DNA from: Methylobacter sp.
Lineage (GTDB): Bacteria > Pseudomonadota > Gammaproteobacteria > Methylococcales > Methylomonadaceae
Assembly: GCA_026399025.1 (NCBI GenBank)
Contig: JAPLRU010000106.1
Location: 1-64,000, forward strand
DNA length: 64,000 bases
Reading direction: 5' to 3'
Below, piece by piece: positions 1 to 9,630 of this stretch (position 1 is the first letter of the stretch; each line of letters starts with the position of its first letter). The notes beneath the pieces were generated by a model. It did not search any database. It worked only from the letters and a program-made list of their open reading frames with translations, and was not told the DNA's origin. The position numbers and the translations under genes were made by a program.

Positions 1-140
1 GAGGCATTAGCCTATCGAAAAAACAGTGGTGAAACCGGGTGCCGAAAGGCGCCTTTGTAGAGGCTTGAGCCGTGTGCAGGGAAACTTGCACGCACGGTTC
101 TTAGGGGAGGACAAGGCAGTAATGCCTTGTCCTTACCCGA
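1..140 (+). mobile_element. Group II intron, 3' end (domains V and VI), partial
   Basis: Positions 67-100 form the 34-nt hairpin of a group II intron domain V: it opens with GAGCCGTGTG, has a GAAA-type loop region and closes with CGCACGGTTC. Bases 101-140 then form a domain VI-like hairpin (GGACAAGGCA pairing with TGCCTTGTCC) and end in CCGAC, a plausible 3' splice boundary of the AY type. The first 60 bases would be the tail of domain IV. The reverse transcriptase/maturase ORF, if present, lies outside the window. The class of intron cannot be told from this end alone. The splice boundary is inferred to within a few bases. Confidence 0.8.
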
Positions 141-180
141 CTGTTTTCCAACTCAGGAGGTAGAGCCATGGAGCAATTGC

Positions 181-278
181 CGAGATCACGAAGTTTTTAA
201 TGCATTGGCTTAAACAATTATTTTTACTTCGTGATCTTCGTGTGAATGCTTTTTGCTTTTGTTCCACAGTCTCCGGAG
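181..278 (-). repeat. Truncated copy of the MITE-like fold-back element
   Basis: Read on the minus strand, this copy starts with AGACTGTGG next to CTCCGG. It then contains the same core as the complete element at 19213-19372: CACGAAG units, AAAATAATTGTTT, CAATGCATT, then CTTCGTG. The other terminal repeat is missing, and sequence before 181 does not match. It lies between the group II intron end and the clpB stop codon, where its fold-back structure could also act as a transcription stop for clpB. The flanking CCGGAGCTTGGGAACG is one half of a dispersed palindrome that the element entered at its centre. Confidence 0.7.
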
Positions 279-304
279 CTTGGGAACGATAGCGGAGTGC
301 CGCT

Positions 305-2881
305 TTAAGCCTTCAAAAACAGCAAAGTCTCGTGCTCAACCTCGACTTTGATAGTATCCCCGGCGATAAAATCACCTGCCAATATCTTCTGCGCCAACGG
401 ATTTTCAAGCTGTTGCTGAATAGCGCGTTTCATCGGTCTTGCGCCATACACCGGATCGAATCCCGCCTCGCCTAATAAATCCAGCGCCTGTTCCGAAATT
501 TCAAAACCGATTTCGCGATCCTGCAAACGCTTGCGCAAGTAGTCGATTTGAATCGTGGAAATCGCCCGAATTTGTCCGCGGCCCAATGAATGGAACACCA
601 CCGCTTCATCAATCCGGTTGATGAATTCGGGACGAAACTTGGTGCCGACAATTTCCATGACCGCCGTTTTCATTACCGAATACAGCGCTTCGCCGGACAG
701 CGATTGAATAATGTCCGAACCCAAGTTAGAAGTCATCACGATAATGGTATTCCTGAAATCAACCGTTCTGCCCTGTCCGTCGGTCAAGCGGCCGTCGTCC
801 AGCACCTGCAACAGGATGTTGAACACATCGGGATGGGCTTTTTCGATTTCATCCAGCAAGATGACCGAATACGGTTTGCGCCTGACCAGTTCGGTCAGAT
901 AGCCGCCTTCTTCATAACCGACATAACCCGGAGGCGCACCGATCAAACGCGCCACCGAATGCTTTTCCATAAACTCGGACATGTCGATGCGCACCATTGC
1001 ATCGGGGGTGTCGAACATAAATTCGGCCAGCGCTTTGCACAGCTCGGTTTTACCGACGCCGGTCGGTCCCAGAAACAAAAATGAACCGTTCGGACGATTC
1101 GGGTCCGATAATCCGGCCCTGGATCGGCGAATCGCATTACTGACCGCTTTCAACGCTTCTTCCTGACCGATCACCCGTTTACCGAGTTGCTCTTCCATCC
1201 GCAACAGCTTGTCGCGCTCGCCTTCCATCATTTTCGACACCGGAATGCCGGTCCATTTCGACACCACTTCGGCGATTTCCTCTTCGGTGACTTTGTTGCG
1301 CAACAAGGTCATTTTCTGCGCTTCAGCCGGTACGTCCGCATGCAGTTGTTTTTCCAATGCGGGAATAATGCCGTACTGTAACTCGGACATCCGCGCCAAA
1401 TCGTTGGTGCGGCTGGCGGCTTCCAGTTCGGTTCTAGCTTGTTCCAGCTTTTCTTTAATCGCAGCCGAACCCTGTAACGAGGCTTTTTCGGCTTTCCAGA
1501 TTTCTTCCAGATCGGAATATTCTTTTTCCAAATCGGCGATTTCTTCTTCCAGAATTTCCAGGCGTTTTTTGGACGCGGCATCCTTTTCTTTTTTCAACGC
1601 GACCTGCTCGATTTTTAATTGAATCAAGCGCCGGTACAGCTTATCCATTTCTTCCGGCTTGGAGTCGATTTCCATACGAATGCGGCTGGCCGCTTCGTCG
1701 ATCAGGTCTATGGCTTTATCGGGCAACTGCCGGTCGGCGATGTAACGGTAGGATAGATTCGCCGCCGCGATAATGGCCGGATCGGTAATATCGACGCCGT
1801 GATGCACCTCGTATTTTTCCTTCAGGCCGCGCAAAATCGCCACAGTATCTTCAACCGACGGCTCATCGACCAGCACTTTTTGGAAACGGCGCTCCAAAGC
1901 CGCATCTTTTTCGACATATTTACGGTATTCGTCCAGCGTCGTAGCACCGACGCAATGCAATTCGCCGCGCGCCAACGCCGGTTTCAGCATATTGCCGGCA
2001 TCCATAGCGCCTTCCGCCTTACCTGCGCCGACCATGGTATGCAGCTCGTCGATAAATAAAATCACTTGGCCTTCCTGTTTGGCAAGATCGTTTAACACCG
2101 CTTTCAGGCGTTCTTCGAATTCGCCGCGAAACTTGGCTCCGGCAATCAAGGCCGCCATGTCCAGCGCCAATACCTGTTTGCCTTTGATGCCTTCCGGCAC
2201 TTCGCCGTTGACGATACGTTGCGCCAAGCCTTCGACAATCGCGGTCTTGCCGACGCCCGGCTCGCCGATCAGTACCGGGTTGTTTTTGGTGCGTCGTTGC
2301 AACACTTGAATGGTTCGGCGTATCTCGTCATCCCGCCCGATCACCGGGTCCAGTTTGCCTTGTTCTGCGCGTTCGGTCAGATTGATAGTGTATTTTTTTA
2401 AAGCTTGGCGCTGGTCTTCGGCATTGGCGTCATCCACCGGTTGACCGCCGCGCATCGTATCAATGGCTTTTTCGACCGCTGGTTTAGTAATCCCGGCCTT
2501 TTTAAGCAAGTCCTGAAGCAAGCCTTTTTCATCAAAAACCGCCAACAAAAACAGTTCGCTGGAAATGAATTTGTCATTGCGCTTTTGCGCCAGCTTGTCG
2601 GTTAAATTCAACAAGCGCGATAATTCATTGGAAATCTGCACATCGCCGCCGGAACCGCTAACCGTTGCCAGACGCTCCAATTCCCTAATCAGCTCGGTGC
2701 GCAGCAATTGCGTGTTAATACCCATCTGTGCCAACAACGGCCTGATGCTGCCGCCCTGTTGATCCAGCAACGCCAGCATCAGGTGGATCGGCTCAATGAA
2801 TTGATGGTCTTTACCCAAGGCCATACTTTGAGCGTCGGCTAATGCTGTTTGAAACATGCTGGTTAATTTGTCCATACGCAT
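305..2881 (-). CDS. clpB: ATP-dependent chaperone ClpB (protein disaggregase)
   Basis: ClpB is a hexameric AAA+ disaggregase that rescues heat-aggregated proteins together with DnaK/DnaJ in the cytoplasm. At 858 residues it has the usual length. The order is an N-terminal Clp_N domain (about 1-145), NBD1 with Walker A GEPGVGKT at about 206-213, a long charged coiled-coil M domain (about 410-530), NBD2 with Walker A GPTGVGKT near 607, and the C-terminal D2-small domain. The M domain and the lack of an IGL/F loop separate it from ClpA. The ATG at 2881 is chosen because AAAGAGGT lies 7 bases upstream; a second ATG two codons on is possible. The promoter is of sigma-32 type (see 2920-2948). No neighbour shares its operon. 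Confidence 0.97.
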   Translation of the reverse strand: MRMDKLTSMFQTALADAQSMALGKDHQFIEPIHLMLALLDQQGGSIRPLLAQMGINTQLLRTELIRELERLATVSGSGGDVQISNELSRLLNLTDKLAQKRNDKFISSELFLLAVFDEKGLLQDLLKKAGITKPAVEKAIDTMRGGQPVDDANAEDQRQALKKYTINLTERAEQGKLDPVIGRDDEIRRTIQVLQRRTKNNPVLIGEPGVGKTAIVEGLAQRIVNGEVPEGIKGKQVLALDMAALIAGAKFRGEFEERLKAVLNDLAKQEGQVILFIDELHTMVGAGKAEGAMDAGNMLKPALARGELHCVGATTLDEYRKYVEKDAALERRFQKVLVDEPSVEDTVAILRGLKEKYEVHHGVDITDPAIIAAANLSYRYIADRQLPDKAIDLIDEAASRIRMEIDSKPEEMDKLYRRLIQLKIEQVALKKEKDAASKKRLEILEEEIADLEKEYSDLEEIWKAEKASLQGSAAIKEKLEQARTELEAASRTNDLARMSELQYGIIPALEKQLHADVPAEAQKMTLLRNKVTEEEIAEVVSKWTGIPVSKMMEGERDKLLRMEEQLGKRVIGQEEALKAVSNAIRRSRAGLSDPNRPNGSFLFLGPTGVGKTELCKALAEFMFDTPDAMVRIDMSEFMEKHSVARLIGAPPGYVGYEEGGYLTELVRRKPYSVILLDEIEKAHPDVFNILLQVLDDGRLTDGQGRTVDFRNTIIVMTSNLGSDIIQSLSGEALYSVMKTAVMEIVGTKFRPEFINRIDEAVVFHSLGRGQIRAISTIQIDYLRKRLQDREIGFEISEQALDLLGEAGFDPVYGARPMKRAIQQQLENPLAQKILAGDFIAGDTIKVEVEHETLLFLKA

Positions 2882-2919
2882 AATATTTACCTCTTTAAGG
2901 AGTTTTTAAGTTACTGCTG

Positions 2920-2948
2920 ACATGGGGGAGGTATGGAGGGTTTTCAAG
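2920..2948 (-). promoter_or_regulatory. Sigma-32 (heat-shock) promoter of clpB
   Basis: On the minus strand CTTGAAA (2942-2948) is followed after 14 bases by CCCCATGT (2920-2927). This matches the RpoH consensus CTTGAAA / CCCCATnT in both boxes. It lies about 40 bases upstream of the clpB start codon, as expected for a heat-shock gene. Confidence 0.85.
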
Positions 2949-3017
2949 CGGACTCATCAATTCAAAAACAATGAAGAGCGTAATCGCTAAGGATTGTTCG
3001 CTGATGCTGAATGGAGT

Positions 3018-3067
3018 TGACTGAGCGAAGTCGAAGAGTGGTTACTCACCTCGACTCCGCTCAGCGA
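3018..3067. repeat. Dispersed inverted repeat (CTGAGCG...CGCTCAG)
   Basis: CTGAGCGAAGTCGAAGAG at 3021 pairs imperfectly with CACCTCGACTCCGCTCAG ending near 3064, with a loop of about 8 bases. It lies between the clpB promoter region and the 3' end of the next minus-strand gene. Such short fold-back repeats are usually dispersed intergenic repeats; this unit is seen once in the window. Confidence 0.6.
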
Positions 3068-3094
3068 CGGCTAAACTCTAAACGCCTGAATGCC

Positions 3095-3829
3095 TTAGGG
3101 CGCGCAATAAGTCATGGTCGGAGTCGCATTGTCGATCAGGTAAGACGATGACGGCGAAAGAATAAACTCACTGGCGCCTTGTTCGCTCTTGGCGTTCGCC
3201 CAATCGAAGGTATAGCCGAGACCGGTCCAAGGTACGCCCGGCGCGGCGCGGAAACTTTTATAATACAAGCCTTCATAAAAAGCCTGATAGTTTTGGATGT
3301 TCTTGACCACGGGAATTTCGCTGCCAAAGTTCAGGTCGCAACTGCTATCGGTGGGGCTGGGATCGACACAGGGACGGAATATATCGTCCGGGCTCACCCA
3401 CAATTCCACAAAAACATCATACTGCCAGTCGGGATTTAAACCGAGGCGCTGTTTCAAGCGCGTTTCGAGTTGCTTTTGGCCGGCATGTGGATGGGCTTGC
3501 ATGTATTTACGGCAAAACGCCTGCATCTTAGGCGCCAACGAGACCCAGACGACATTGGCTTCGCTGCTCGAAGTTTGAGTGTAAGGCAGTAAATAACGCT
3601 CGTAGGAGCTTTGCGCTTTCCAGGTCACGACCTTCACCAAAGTCTTGTCCTCATTCCAGACCAAGGTATCGTTAGCGGGATTAAGTGCGTCGAGATTGTT
3701 GGCGATCTCGGCCGATTCCGCCATCACCGCATCCTGAACCGCGGCCGCGTATTTTGGCGAAGGTGCGGCAACTACGGCCGTGGACAGTAGCCCTGCTACG
3801 CATAAAGCCGGAAAAAAAACTGTTTTCAT
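3095..3829 (-). CDS. Secreted protein of unknown function
   Basis: This is a protein of about 244 residues with a clear Sec signal peptide: a short positive start, a hydrophobic stretch (FFPALCVAGLLSTAVV) and an AA-P cleavage region. I start it at the ATG at 3829, which has AGAGG 9 bases upstream, rather than 16 codons earlier. The mature part contains an FCRKYM segment and several further cysteines (CVDPSP, SSC, a C-terminal TYCAP), so disulfides in the periplasm are likely. It contains a stretch of aromatic and charged residues but no catalytic motif I can name. I do not recognise the family. It is monocistronic as far as the sequence shows. Confidence 0.75.
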   Translation of the reverse strand: MKTVFFPALCVAGLLSTAVVAAPSPKYAAAVQDAVMAESAEIANNLDALNPANDTLVWNEDKTLVKVVTWKAQSSYERYLLPYTQTSSSEANVVWVSLAPKMQAFCRKYMQAHPHAGQKQLETRLKQRLGLNPDWQYDVFVELWVSPDDIFRPCVDPSPTDSSCDLNFGSEIPVVKNIQNYQAFYEGLYYKSFRAAPGVPWTGLGYTFDWANAKSEQGASEFILSPSSSYLIDNATPTMTYCAP

Positions 3830-4117
3830 TAGAATAACCTCTGTTAGGGTCTTTTTGTTTTTATCATTAAAATCCAACTCTCATTTGCTCGAAAACCAGG
3901 CAATCCATGAGGTGTTGAGTTGCTTAAGCCAATGCTTGTCTCGGTTTAAAACTAGATGTTTTGGCTCAGCTAGAGTTTATAAAAAAACACTTGAGTTAGC
4001 TAGGACGTTTTGGTCCGGGTAAGGTTTGTTAACATAGGATGGAACGTAGATGATTAGGATAAGCGCGGATATAGGACACCGAATTAATTAGGCTAAAAGT
4101 TCAATCCGAGGCAAGTT

Positions 4118-4159
4118 GGAGTGCAGGCTTCGCCTGCTTGCAGGCGAAGCCTGCACTCC
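4118..4159. repeat. Perfect 20-bp inverted repeat, 2-nt loop
   Basis: GGAGTGCAGGCTTCGCCTGC (4118-4137) is followed by TT and then by its exact reverse complement (4140-4159). Each arm also has some internal symmetry (GCAGGCTTCGCCTGC). It lies in the gap between the divergently oriented secreted-protein gene and phhB. No U-tract follows, so a REP-type or mobile palindrome is more likely than a terminator. The rest of the 3830-4426 gap shows nothing I can assign. Confidence 0.7.
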
Positions 4160-4426
4160 GGATACCTGAATGAATGTTGCTCGATTAACGACGGCATCGA
4201 TAACTTTTGTCGGCTGCATTTTCCGATTTTCATCGCGGCTTATCTGTCTAGTCCGCGTTATCCGCTTTCCATTGTTTAACGGCCGAATCGTTATAAGTTT
4301 TCCGCGATGGTAATGCTACCTATTGCTTCAAAACCTCCCTTTCTCTACCCTGCAAACATCCACGGCAACGTTCCGATGACGGGGCTGTTGCTTTACCGTA
4401 TTGCATCATTCCACTGGAGAATATCA

Positions 4427-4765
4427 ATGAGCGAAAAACTGACCGGCAAAACCTGCGAAGTCTGTAGAGTCGGCGCGCCCTTGGCGACTCAAGAAGAAAT
4501 CGACCGATTTATGCCGCAATTACAAAACTGGGAAATTGTTGAAATAGGCGGTATCAAGCGCTTACAAAAAATCTTCAAGTTCGATAATTTTGCCGACGCC
4601 CTGGCCTTTACCGATAAAATCGGCACACTGTGCGAACAAGAAAACCATCATCCGGCCATTTTAACGGAATGGGGCAAGGTGACGGTGAACTGGTGGTCTC
4701 ATAAAATCAAAGGATTGCACGAAAATGATTTTATTATGGCGGCCAAGACCGATGCTTTGCTGTAG
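4427..4765 (+). CDS. phhB: Pterin-4a-carbinolamine dehydratase
   Basis: The enzyme dehydrates 4a-hydroxytetrahydrobiopterin to quinonoid dihydropterin and so recycles the cofactor of phenylalanine hydroxylase. At 112 residues it has the family's usual length. The hallmark ENHHPAILTEWGKVTVNWWSH region (about residues 65-85) holds the catalytic histidines HH and the third histidine of WSH. The N-terminal part carries two cysteines (CEVCRVG). The ATG at 4427 follows GGAGA at a good distance; in-frame codons upstream are not supported. phhA is not adjacent, so it would be elsewhere or absent. Confidence 0.93.
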   Translation: MSEKLTGKTCEVCRVGAPLATQEEIDRFMPQLQNWEIVEIGGIKRLQKIFKFDNFADALAFTDKIGTLCEQENHHPAILTEWGKVTVNWWSHKIKGLHENDFIMAAKTDALL

Positions 4766-4771
4766 ATAAAC

Positions 4772-5635
4772 TCATCTTTCGCCATAGACCGCTTCGACAA
4801 TATCTTTCATCAAATGTAAGGTTCTATTTTGAGCGTCTTTTTCCGGATTAAACTCGCAAAGTTCCAAGCCGCAGATTTTCGGATGCCGATTAATCAAGGT
4901 CAGCGCTTCAAGCAATTGCTCGGCTTTGATGCCTTTAAGAACCGGCGTTTCTACGCCGGGAGCGTCTTCAGGATCGATAAAATCCAAATCGATACTGATG
5001 CCGATAATCCGGCAAGTCAGGCTGAGTCTATCGATGACGTCCGTTAGCGTCCGAGCAAGCCGGTCAATTTGCCGGGCAAAAATAAACTCCACTCCGGCTT
5101 GCTTTAACAGATCGTATTCCGCTTGCTCATAACTTCTAACCCCGACTAAGACAAGATTCTTCGGCAGAATAAAATGATAGCCGGGATACATCTTCGCCAG
5201 TTTTTTATCGCCTTTGCCCAGCAAAGCGGCCAGCGGCATGCCGTGAACATTACCGGAGGGAGAGGTAGCGAAGGTGTGCGCATCCATATGCGCATCCAAC
5301 CAAATCAAACCGAGTTGATCGGGGCTTCGCAAACCGTTAAGTACGCCGCCCCACGTACCCAAGGCACAGGAATGGTCGCCGCCGATAACCAGAAAAGTGT
5401 GGTTTTGCTCGGTCCAATAGTGGGTAAACCGGCTTATCGATTGATTAAGCTTGGCTAATTTTTTTTGCTTTGAGCGATGATTGCCGGGATAAACCATATG
5501 CCATTGCAGTTGCAGACCCGGCTGTTCGGTTTTTTGCCGCAGAAATTCATCATGCAGCATCTCTGCGGCATAGCCGCATGAACGTATCGGTCCGCCCAGA
5601 CATGATGCAACGCCTAAAGTTTGCACGATAGCCAT
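4772..5635 (-). CDS. rocF: Arginase family protein, likely arginase
   Basis: Arginase hydrolyses L-arginine to ornithine and urea using a dinuclear manganese site. The protein is 287 residues, typical of the ureohydrolase superfamily. The metal ligands are visible in GGDHS (about residue 85), DAHMDAH (about 113-119) and SIDLDFIDP (about 215). HGMPLA follows the second motif as in arginases. The C-terminal GLELCEFNPEKD fits the conserved glutamate-containing segment. Agmatinase or formiminoglutamase is possible, but the motif spacing favours arginase. It converges on phhB with only 6 bases between the stop codons. An AGGAG lies a little far (about 15 bases) from the ATG. Confidence 0.85.
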   Translation of the reverse strand: MAIVQTLGVASCLGGPIRSCGYAAEMLHDEFLRQKTEQPGLQLQWHMVYPGNHRSKQKKLAKLNQSISRFTHYWTEQNHTFLVIGGDHSCALGTWGGVLNGLRSPDQLGLIWLDAHMDAHTFATSPSGNVHGMPLAALLGKGDKKLAKMYPGYHFILPKNLVLVGVRSYEQAEYDLLKQAGVEFIFARQIDRLARTLTDVIDRLSLTCRIIGISIDLDFIDPEDAPGVETPVLKGIKAEQLLEALTLINRHPKICGLELCEFNPEKDAQNRTLHLMKDIVEAVYGER

Positions 5636-5713
5636 AATGAAAAATATAAGCTCCTAATCATCCAGGTTAATCGGGGCTAAGACCTAGCGGACGGCTCCGG
5701 GCGGCGGTAAGGT

Positions 5714-6055
5714 TTACATCTGCCGGCGATGCATTTCGGCCATTTTTAAATTCGCTTCAGCGGCTTTTTCATAGGCATCGATCAGTTTTTGAGAATGCGC
5801 TTTTAAATCCTCCGCCTGTCTACCGTAGAGATAGCTTTTGGATTCATATTGGGCCAGAAGTTTTTTGTAAGCATCCGCCTTAGTCTGTATGTCGCGCGCC
5901 GCGTCGTCATAATGCTTAGCCAACAGCTGATGATCGGCATTTGATACCGCATTTTGCGCCGCCAAGTCCATATTCATCGACTGCGGATTCATCTCGCTGC
6001 ATGCCGACAGCAAAGCGATAACCAGCATTAGAGACATCAGTAATTTTATGCTCAT
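5714..6055 (-). CDS. Small lipoprotein of unknown function
   Basis: A 113-residue protein begins with a lipoprotein signal ending in LLSAC, the lipobox, with Cys at about residue 19. The mature part is almost entirely charged alpha helix (KHYDDAARDIQTKADAYKKL and similar), probably a coiled coil, like many small outer-membrane-anchored Lpp/OprI-like or DUF4398-like proteins. No enzymatic motif is present. It lies just upstream of the arginase gene on the same strand, with about 78 bases between them, and may share transcription. The start ATG is preceded by GGAGAAGCCC. Confidence 0.8.
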   Translation of the reverse strand: MSIKLLMSLMLVIALLSACSEMNPQSMNMDLAAQNAVSNADHQLLAKHYDDAARDIQTKADAYKKLLAQYESKSYLYGRQAEDLKAHSQKLIDAYEKAAEANLKMAEMHRRQM

Positions 6056-6951
6056 GGGCTTCTCCGGGGAAACATTCGCAATAACAGCGTTTTTTTCAAG
6101 TTGTTGGTTAGCATAGAGAGTTCAACATTTTCAAACAATATGCGCTGTTACCTAATGGCATTGGGCTAAAGAAAAAAATCAGCCGCATGCACTGATCTTT
6201 ACTTTTACGACATTCAGGCCAATCGCGGCACCGTGTCCAAAGCTAGCCTTATAGAGTCCTATGAAATGGTTTAATAAAGCCGGACACTGCCGCAACCGCA
6301 TTAATTTACGACCTTACCGTAGTAACGTGTAATGTTAAAGATTTCGAGAGTACAGGGGCTCGTCTACTCAACCCTTTTATTGAATAAATAGATGTGCTGT
6401 TTTTTCAATAGGCACAAACACCCTGACATAAGAAAGTAACCATTACTACTGACTTGATGGTAATTATTCAGTCCCCCTCTTTGAAAAAGAGGGGTTAGGG
6501 GAGATTATTCTAAATAAATCCCCCTCGATCCCCCTTTTTCAAAGGGGGAGGTGAATACTTACACTTGATGAAGGGGATAAAAGTACGAACTGTGATTTTA
6601 TTGGCAACTGCTCATAAAACCGCCTTTTTCCAGCTTTTGTTGAGTGATTAATACAAGTAATGAGGATGGCGGCTTTCGACCTATTGTGGCCGGTCGCGTA
6701 ATTTGATTGAATGGCTGTAGTAGAATCATTACCGTCCACTCATATTGAAAAAAATTGACATTAGAAATGTGGGGAAGCTTTCCTTGGTGAGGCAAGCTTA
6801 TTGAAATTTCATTCAAATAATAAATCGTGCGGACAAAGCCCTATAATAGAGCCAAAAATGGGGGCGGGAATATAGTTTCTATTTATCGGACCATAAATAA
6901 CAACAAATTGATTATTAATAGATTTTTTGTGTTTTCAATACCGAAAATCGT
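6056..6951. other. Intergenic region with one dispersed repeat
   Basis: This gap of about 900 bases has no convincing gene. Short minus-strand ORFs around 6539-6816 have no ribosome site and odd composition. The only structure I see is the palindromic repeat at 6471-6552. The last 150 bases are AT-rich and probably hold the promoter of the downstream cyclic-di-GMP gene, but I cannot fix its boxes. Confidence 0.5.
6471..6552. repeat. Palindromic CCCCTCTTTGAAAAAGAGGGG repeat block
   Basis: CCCCTCTTTGAAAAAGAGG near 6473 is itself a fold-back. The segment up to 6505 is repeated in inverted orientation up to 6552 (CCCCCTTTTTCAAAGGGGG). The two halves thus make one large imperfect palindrome with smaller hairpins at each end, a form common to dispersed repeats in environmental proteobacteria. 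Confidence 0.65.
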
Positions 6952-9531
6952 GTGTCGCATGAACGGAATAGTATTTTGATACAGCCATCAAAATTAATAC
7001 CTTACAACTGGCCGGACATTTGCCGCATGACAGCCATAGGGATTGCCTACGCCCTGCTGGCTAATATCGCAATCAATGCCTTCTCCGGTAATGGCGTGAT
7101 TGCTCTTGTCTGGCCGCCAAGTGGATTGGCATTGGCAGCCCTGCTTCTTATGCGGGCAAAGTATTGGCCCGCCATATCACTAAGTGTTTTTGCTATCAAC
7201 CTGTTATCAGGCAAACCCATTTTTGTCTGTTTGGCTTTCGCTGCCGGAAATACTATCGGGCCACTTCTTGCCGTTTGGTTTCTAAAATCAAACCATCGCA
7301 AAATACTTAACCTTGACAAACCCAATGACTACCTCTGGCTCGGCATCGTTGTAATATCTTCGGTGACTATGGGTTCGTTCGTAGGCTGCTTGGGATTGCT
7401 GCAGGCTGGATACATCCGGATGGAAACTTTTGTACAAAGCGCTCTGCACTGGTGGACGGGGGATCTGCTTGGGATGGCAATTCTAACCCCTTTTATTTTG
7501 TCATGGCGAAAATTGCCTCAGGACTGGCTTGAGGGAAATCGCACCATCGAAACCCTTATCTTCATTGGCTTAGCATTTTTTACTGGGCAGGCCGTTTTCC
7601 TCGATTGGTTCCACGCTGAAATAGGCACAATTGCTCAGAGCTACTGGGTTTCGATCTTCATGCTTTGGGGAGCGGTTCGCTTTGGCCGGCATGGCGCTTC
7701 TTTAATTTCCATCTTGATGGCGGCCGAGGCCATGCTGGGAGCGGCGCATGGCGTCGGATATTTCGGGAGGGATATACAAGAATCCGGCCTACTGAATTTG
7801 CAACTTTCAATGCTTGTGGTGTCGGTTACCGGCATGGTTCTGGCGCTGGTTATCCATGAACTTAGACAATCCAAAGAGCAATTAATGATTGCCGCTTCAG
7901 TGTATCAGACAAGCAGTGAAGCCATGCTGGTGACCGATGCAGAGAACCGGATTATTAACGTCAATCCTGCCTTTATTGAGACAACGGGTTACCAATTAGA
8001 TGAAGTTGTCGGAAAAGCCCCTATGTTTCTCAGTTCCGGGATGCATGATAAAGCCTTTTATCAGGAAATGAGGAAAGCCATCCTTAATCAAGGGAAATGG
8101 CAAGGAGAAATAAGGAGCCGCCGCAAGAACGGTGAAATTTATACGGGAAAATTGAGCATCGACACCCTTTACCACCCGGATGGTACTGTTCGGGGCAGAA
8201 TTGGATTATTCAGTGATATTTCCGAGAGCAAAAAGAATCAGGAAGTCATCTGGAAACAAGCTAACTATGATTTATTAACAGAATTGCCTAATCGGCAAAT
8301 GGTGAATAATCGAATCAATGAGGAAATAAAAAAATGTCACAGTGAAGGTAACAATCTTGCGTTGATATTTGTCGATCTTGATCGATTTAAGGATATCAAC
8401 GAAGCATTAGGCCATGAAGCAGGCGACCAGTTGCTTAAAGAGGCAAGTCTGCGCATGGTTAAAGCAACAAGGAAAACCGATGTTGTCGGAAGGTTAGGCG
8501 ACGACGAGTTTGTCGTTGTGCTAGGTGAATTGGACGATATCACCGATGTAGAGCGGATCGCTAACACTGTGTTGGAAGAATTAACGGCGCCATATCAGTT
8601 AAAAAACCAATCGACCTATGTTTCCGCCAGCATGGGAATAGCCTTCTATCCAGACGATGCGCAGGATGTCATCACATTGTTCAAGTGTGCTGATCAGGCC
8701 TTGTATACAGCTAAGCGCGAAGGACGCAACTGTTTTCACTATTACACGCCGGCTATACAAGAATCAATCAGTGAAAGGTTGCGGCTGACAAACGACCTTC
8801 ATTCTGCCTTGCAAGAAAACCAATTGATGGTTTTTTACCAGCCCATTGTCGATTTATCTTCAGGCGAAATCACTAAAGCAGAAGCGCTGATTCGCTGGAA
8901 ACATCCATGTTTAGGCTTGATTAGCCCTGCTAAATTTATTCCACTCGCAGAAGAATCAGGACAGATTGTTGAAATTGGTGATTGGGTATTCAAGGAGTCA
9001 GCACACCAAGTGGCCCGCTGGCGCTCAATGCATCCTAAATTTCAGATTAGTGTCAACAAGTCTCCCGTGCAATTTCACCACCGCAAAGTACACTCCGACT
9101 GGTTCATGCAACTGCGGAAACTCGGCTTGCCCGGACAGAGTATCGTAGTAGAGATTACGGAGGGATTGCTTGCAAACGACAACATTAACGAAAAACTGCT
9201 GGAATTCCGCGATGCTGGAATACAGGTCTCATTGGACGATTTTGGCACTGGCTACTCGTCTCTTTCCTACCTCAAAAAATTCGACATCGACTATCTTAAA
9301 ATCGATCAATCCTTCGTAAGGAATCTTGCGCCGGACTCGAATGATTTGGCGCTATGCGAAGCTATTATCGTCATGGCACATAAGCTTGGCATTCAGGTTA
9401 TTGCTGAAGGAATCGAGACGGCAGAGCAACGTTATCTGCTAGCAGCTGCCGACTGTGACTATGGGCAAGGTTACTTATTCTCCAAACCTGTACCGGCTGA
9501 CCAGTTTGAGAAGCTGTTAACGAGGCGCTGA
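6952..9531 (+). CDS. MASE1-PAS-GGDEF-EAL cyclic-di-GMP protein
   Basis: This is a membrane sensor that makes and/or breaks cyclic di-GMP. Residues about 20-310 form a multi-span MASE1 domain (VWPPSGLALAALLL is typical). A PAS domain follows (about 317-430), then GGDEF (about 440-600) and EAL (about 610-855). The diguanylate cyclase signature reads GDDEF instead of GGDEF, with an RKTD I-site five residues upstream. The EAL side looks intact (EALIRW, DDFGTGYSSL, KIDQSFV, AEGIE), so phosphodiesterase activity is expected; cyclase activity is uncertain. The GTG start at 6952 lacks a clear ribosome site; an ATG at about 7027 would shorten the N-terminus before the first membrane span. Confidence 0.9.
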   Translation: MSHERNSILIQPSKLIPYNWPDICRMTAIGIAYALLANIAINAFSGNGVIALVWPPSGLALAALLLMRAKYWPAISLSVFAINLLSGKPIFVCLAFAAGNTIGPLLAVWFLKSNHRKILNLDKPNDYLWLGIVVISSVTMGSFVGCLGLLQAGYIRMETFVQSALHWWTGDLLGMAILTPFILSWRKLPQDWLEGNRTIETLIFIGLAFFTGQAVFLDWFHAEIGTIAQSYWVSIFMLWGAVRFGRHGASLISILMAAEAMLGAAHGVGYFGRDIQESGLLNLQLSMLVVSVTGMVLALVIHELRQSKEQLMIAASVYQTSSEAMLVTDAENRIINVNPAFIETTGYQLDEVVGKAPMFLSSGMHDKAFYQEMRKAILNQGKWQGEIRSRRKNGEIYTGKLSIDTLYHPDGTVRGRIGLFSDISESKKNQEVIWKQANYDLLTELPNRQMVNNRINEEIKKCHSEGNNLALIFVDLDRFKDINEALGHEAGDQLLKEASLRMVKATRKTDVVGRLGDDEFVVVLGELDDITDVERIANTVLEELTAPYQLKNQSTYVSASMGIAFYPDDAQDVITLFKCADQALYTAKREGRNCFHYYTPAIQESISERLRLTNDLHSALQENQLMVFYQPIVDLSSGEITKAEALIRWKHPCLGLISPAKFIPLAEESGQIVEIGDWVFKESAHQVARWRSMHPKFQISVNKSPVQFHHRKVHSDWFMQLRKLGLPGQSIVVEITEGLLANDNINEKLLEFRDAGIQVSLDDFGTGYSSLSYLKKFDIDYLKIDQSFVRNLAPDSNDLALCEAIIVMAHKLGIQVIAEGIETAEQRYLLAAADCDYGQGYLFSKPVPADQFEKLLTRR

Positions 9532-9630
9532 ACCGTTTCAATATTGTATTTCCACTACGTCCCTTGCCTTTCTTAGCCTAACCTGGCTTTTTCGGGGCGG
9601 TTCGTATTCATACATTTGTAACCCGACGAC

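Noticed and set aside
6539-6816. Two short minus-strand open frames in the gap before the cyclic-di-GMP gene
   Set aside because: No ribosome site, low-complexity composition, and one begins inside a palindromic repeat.
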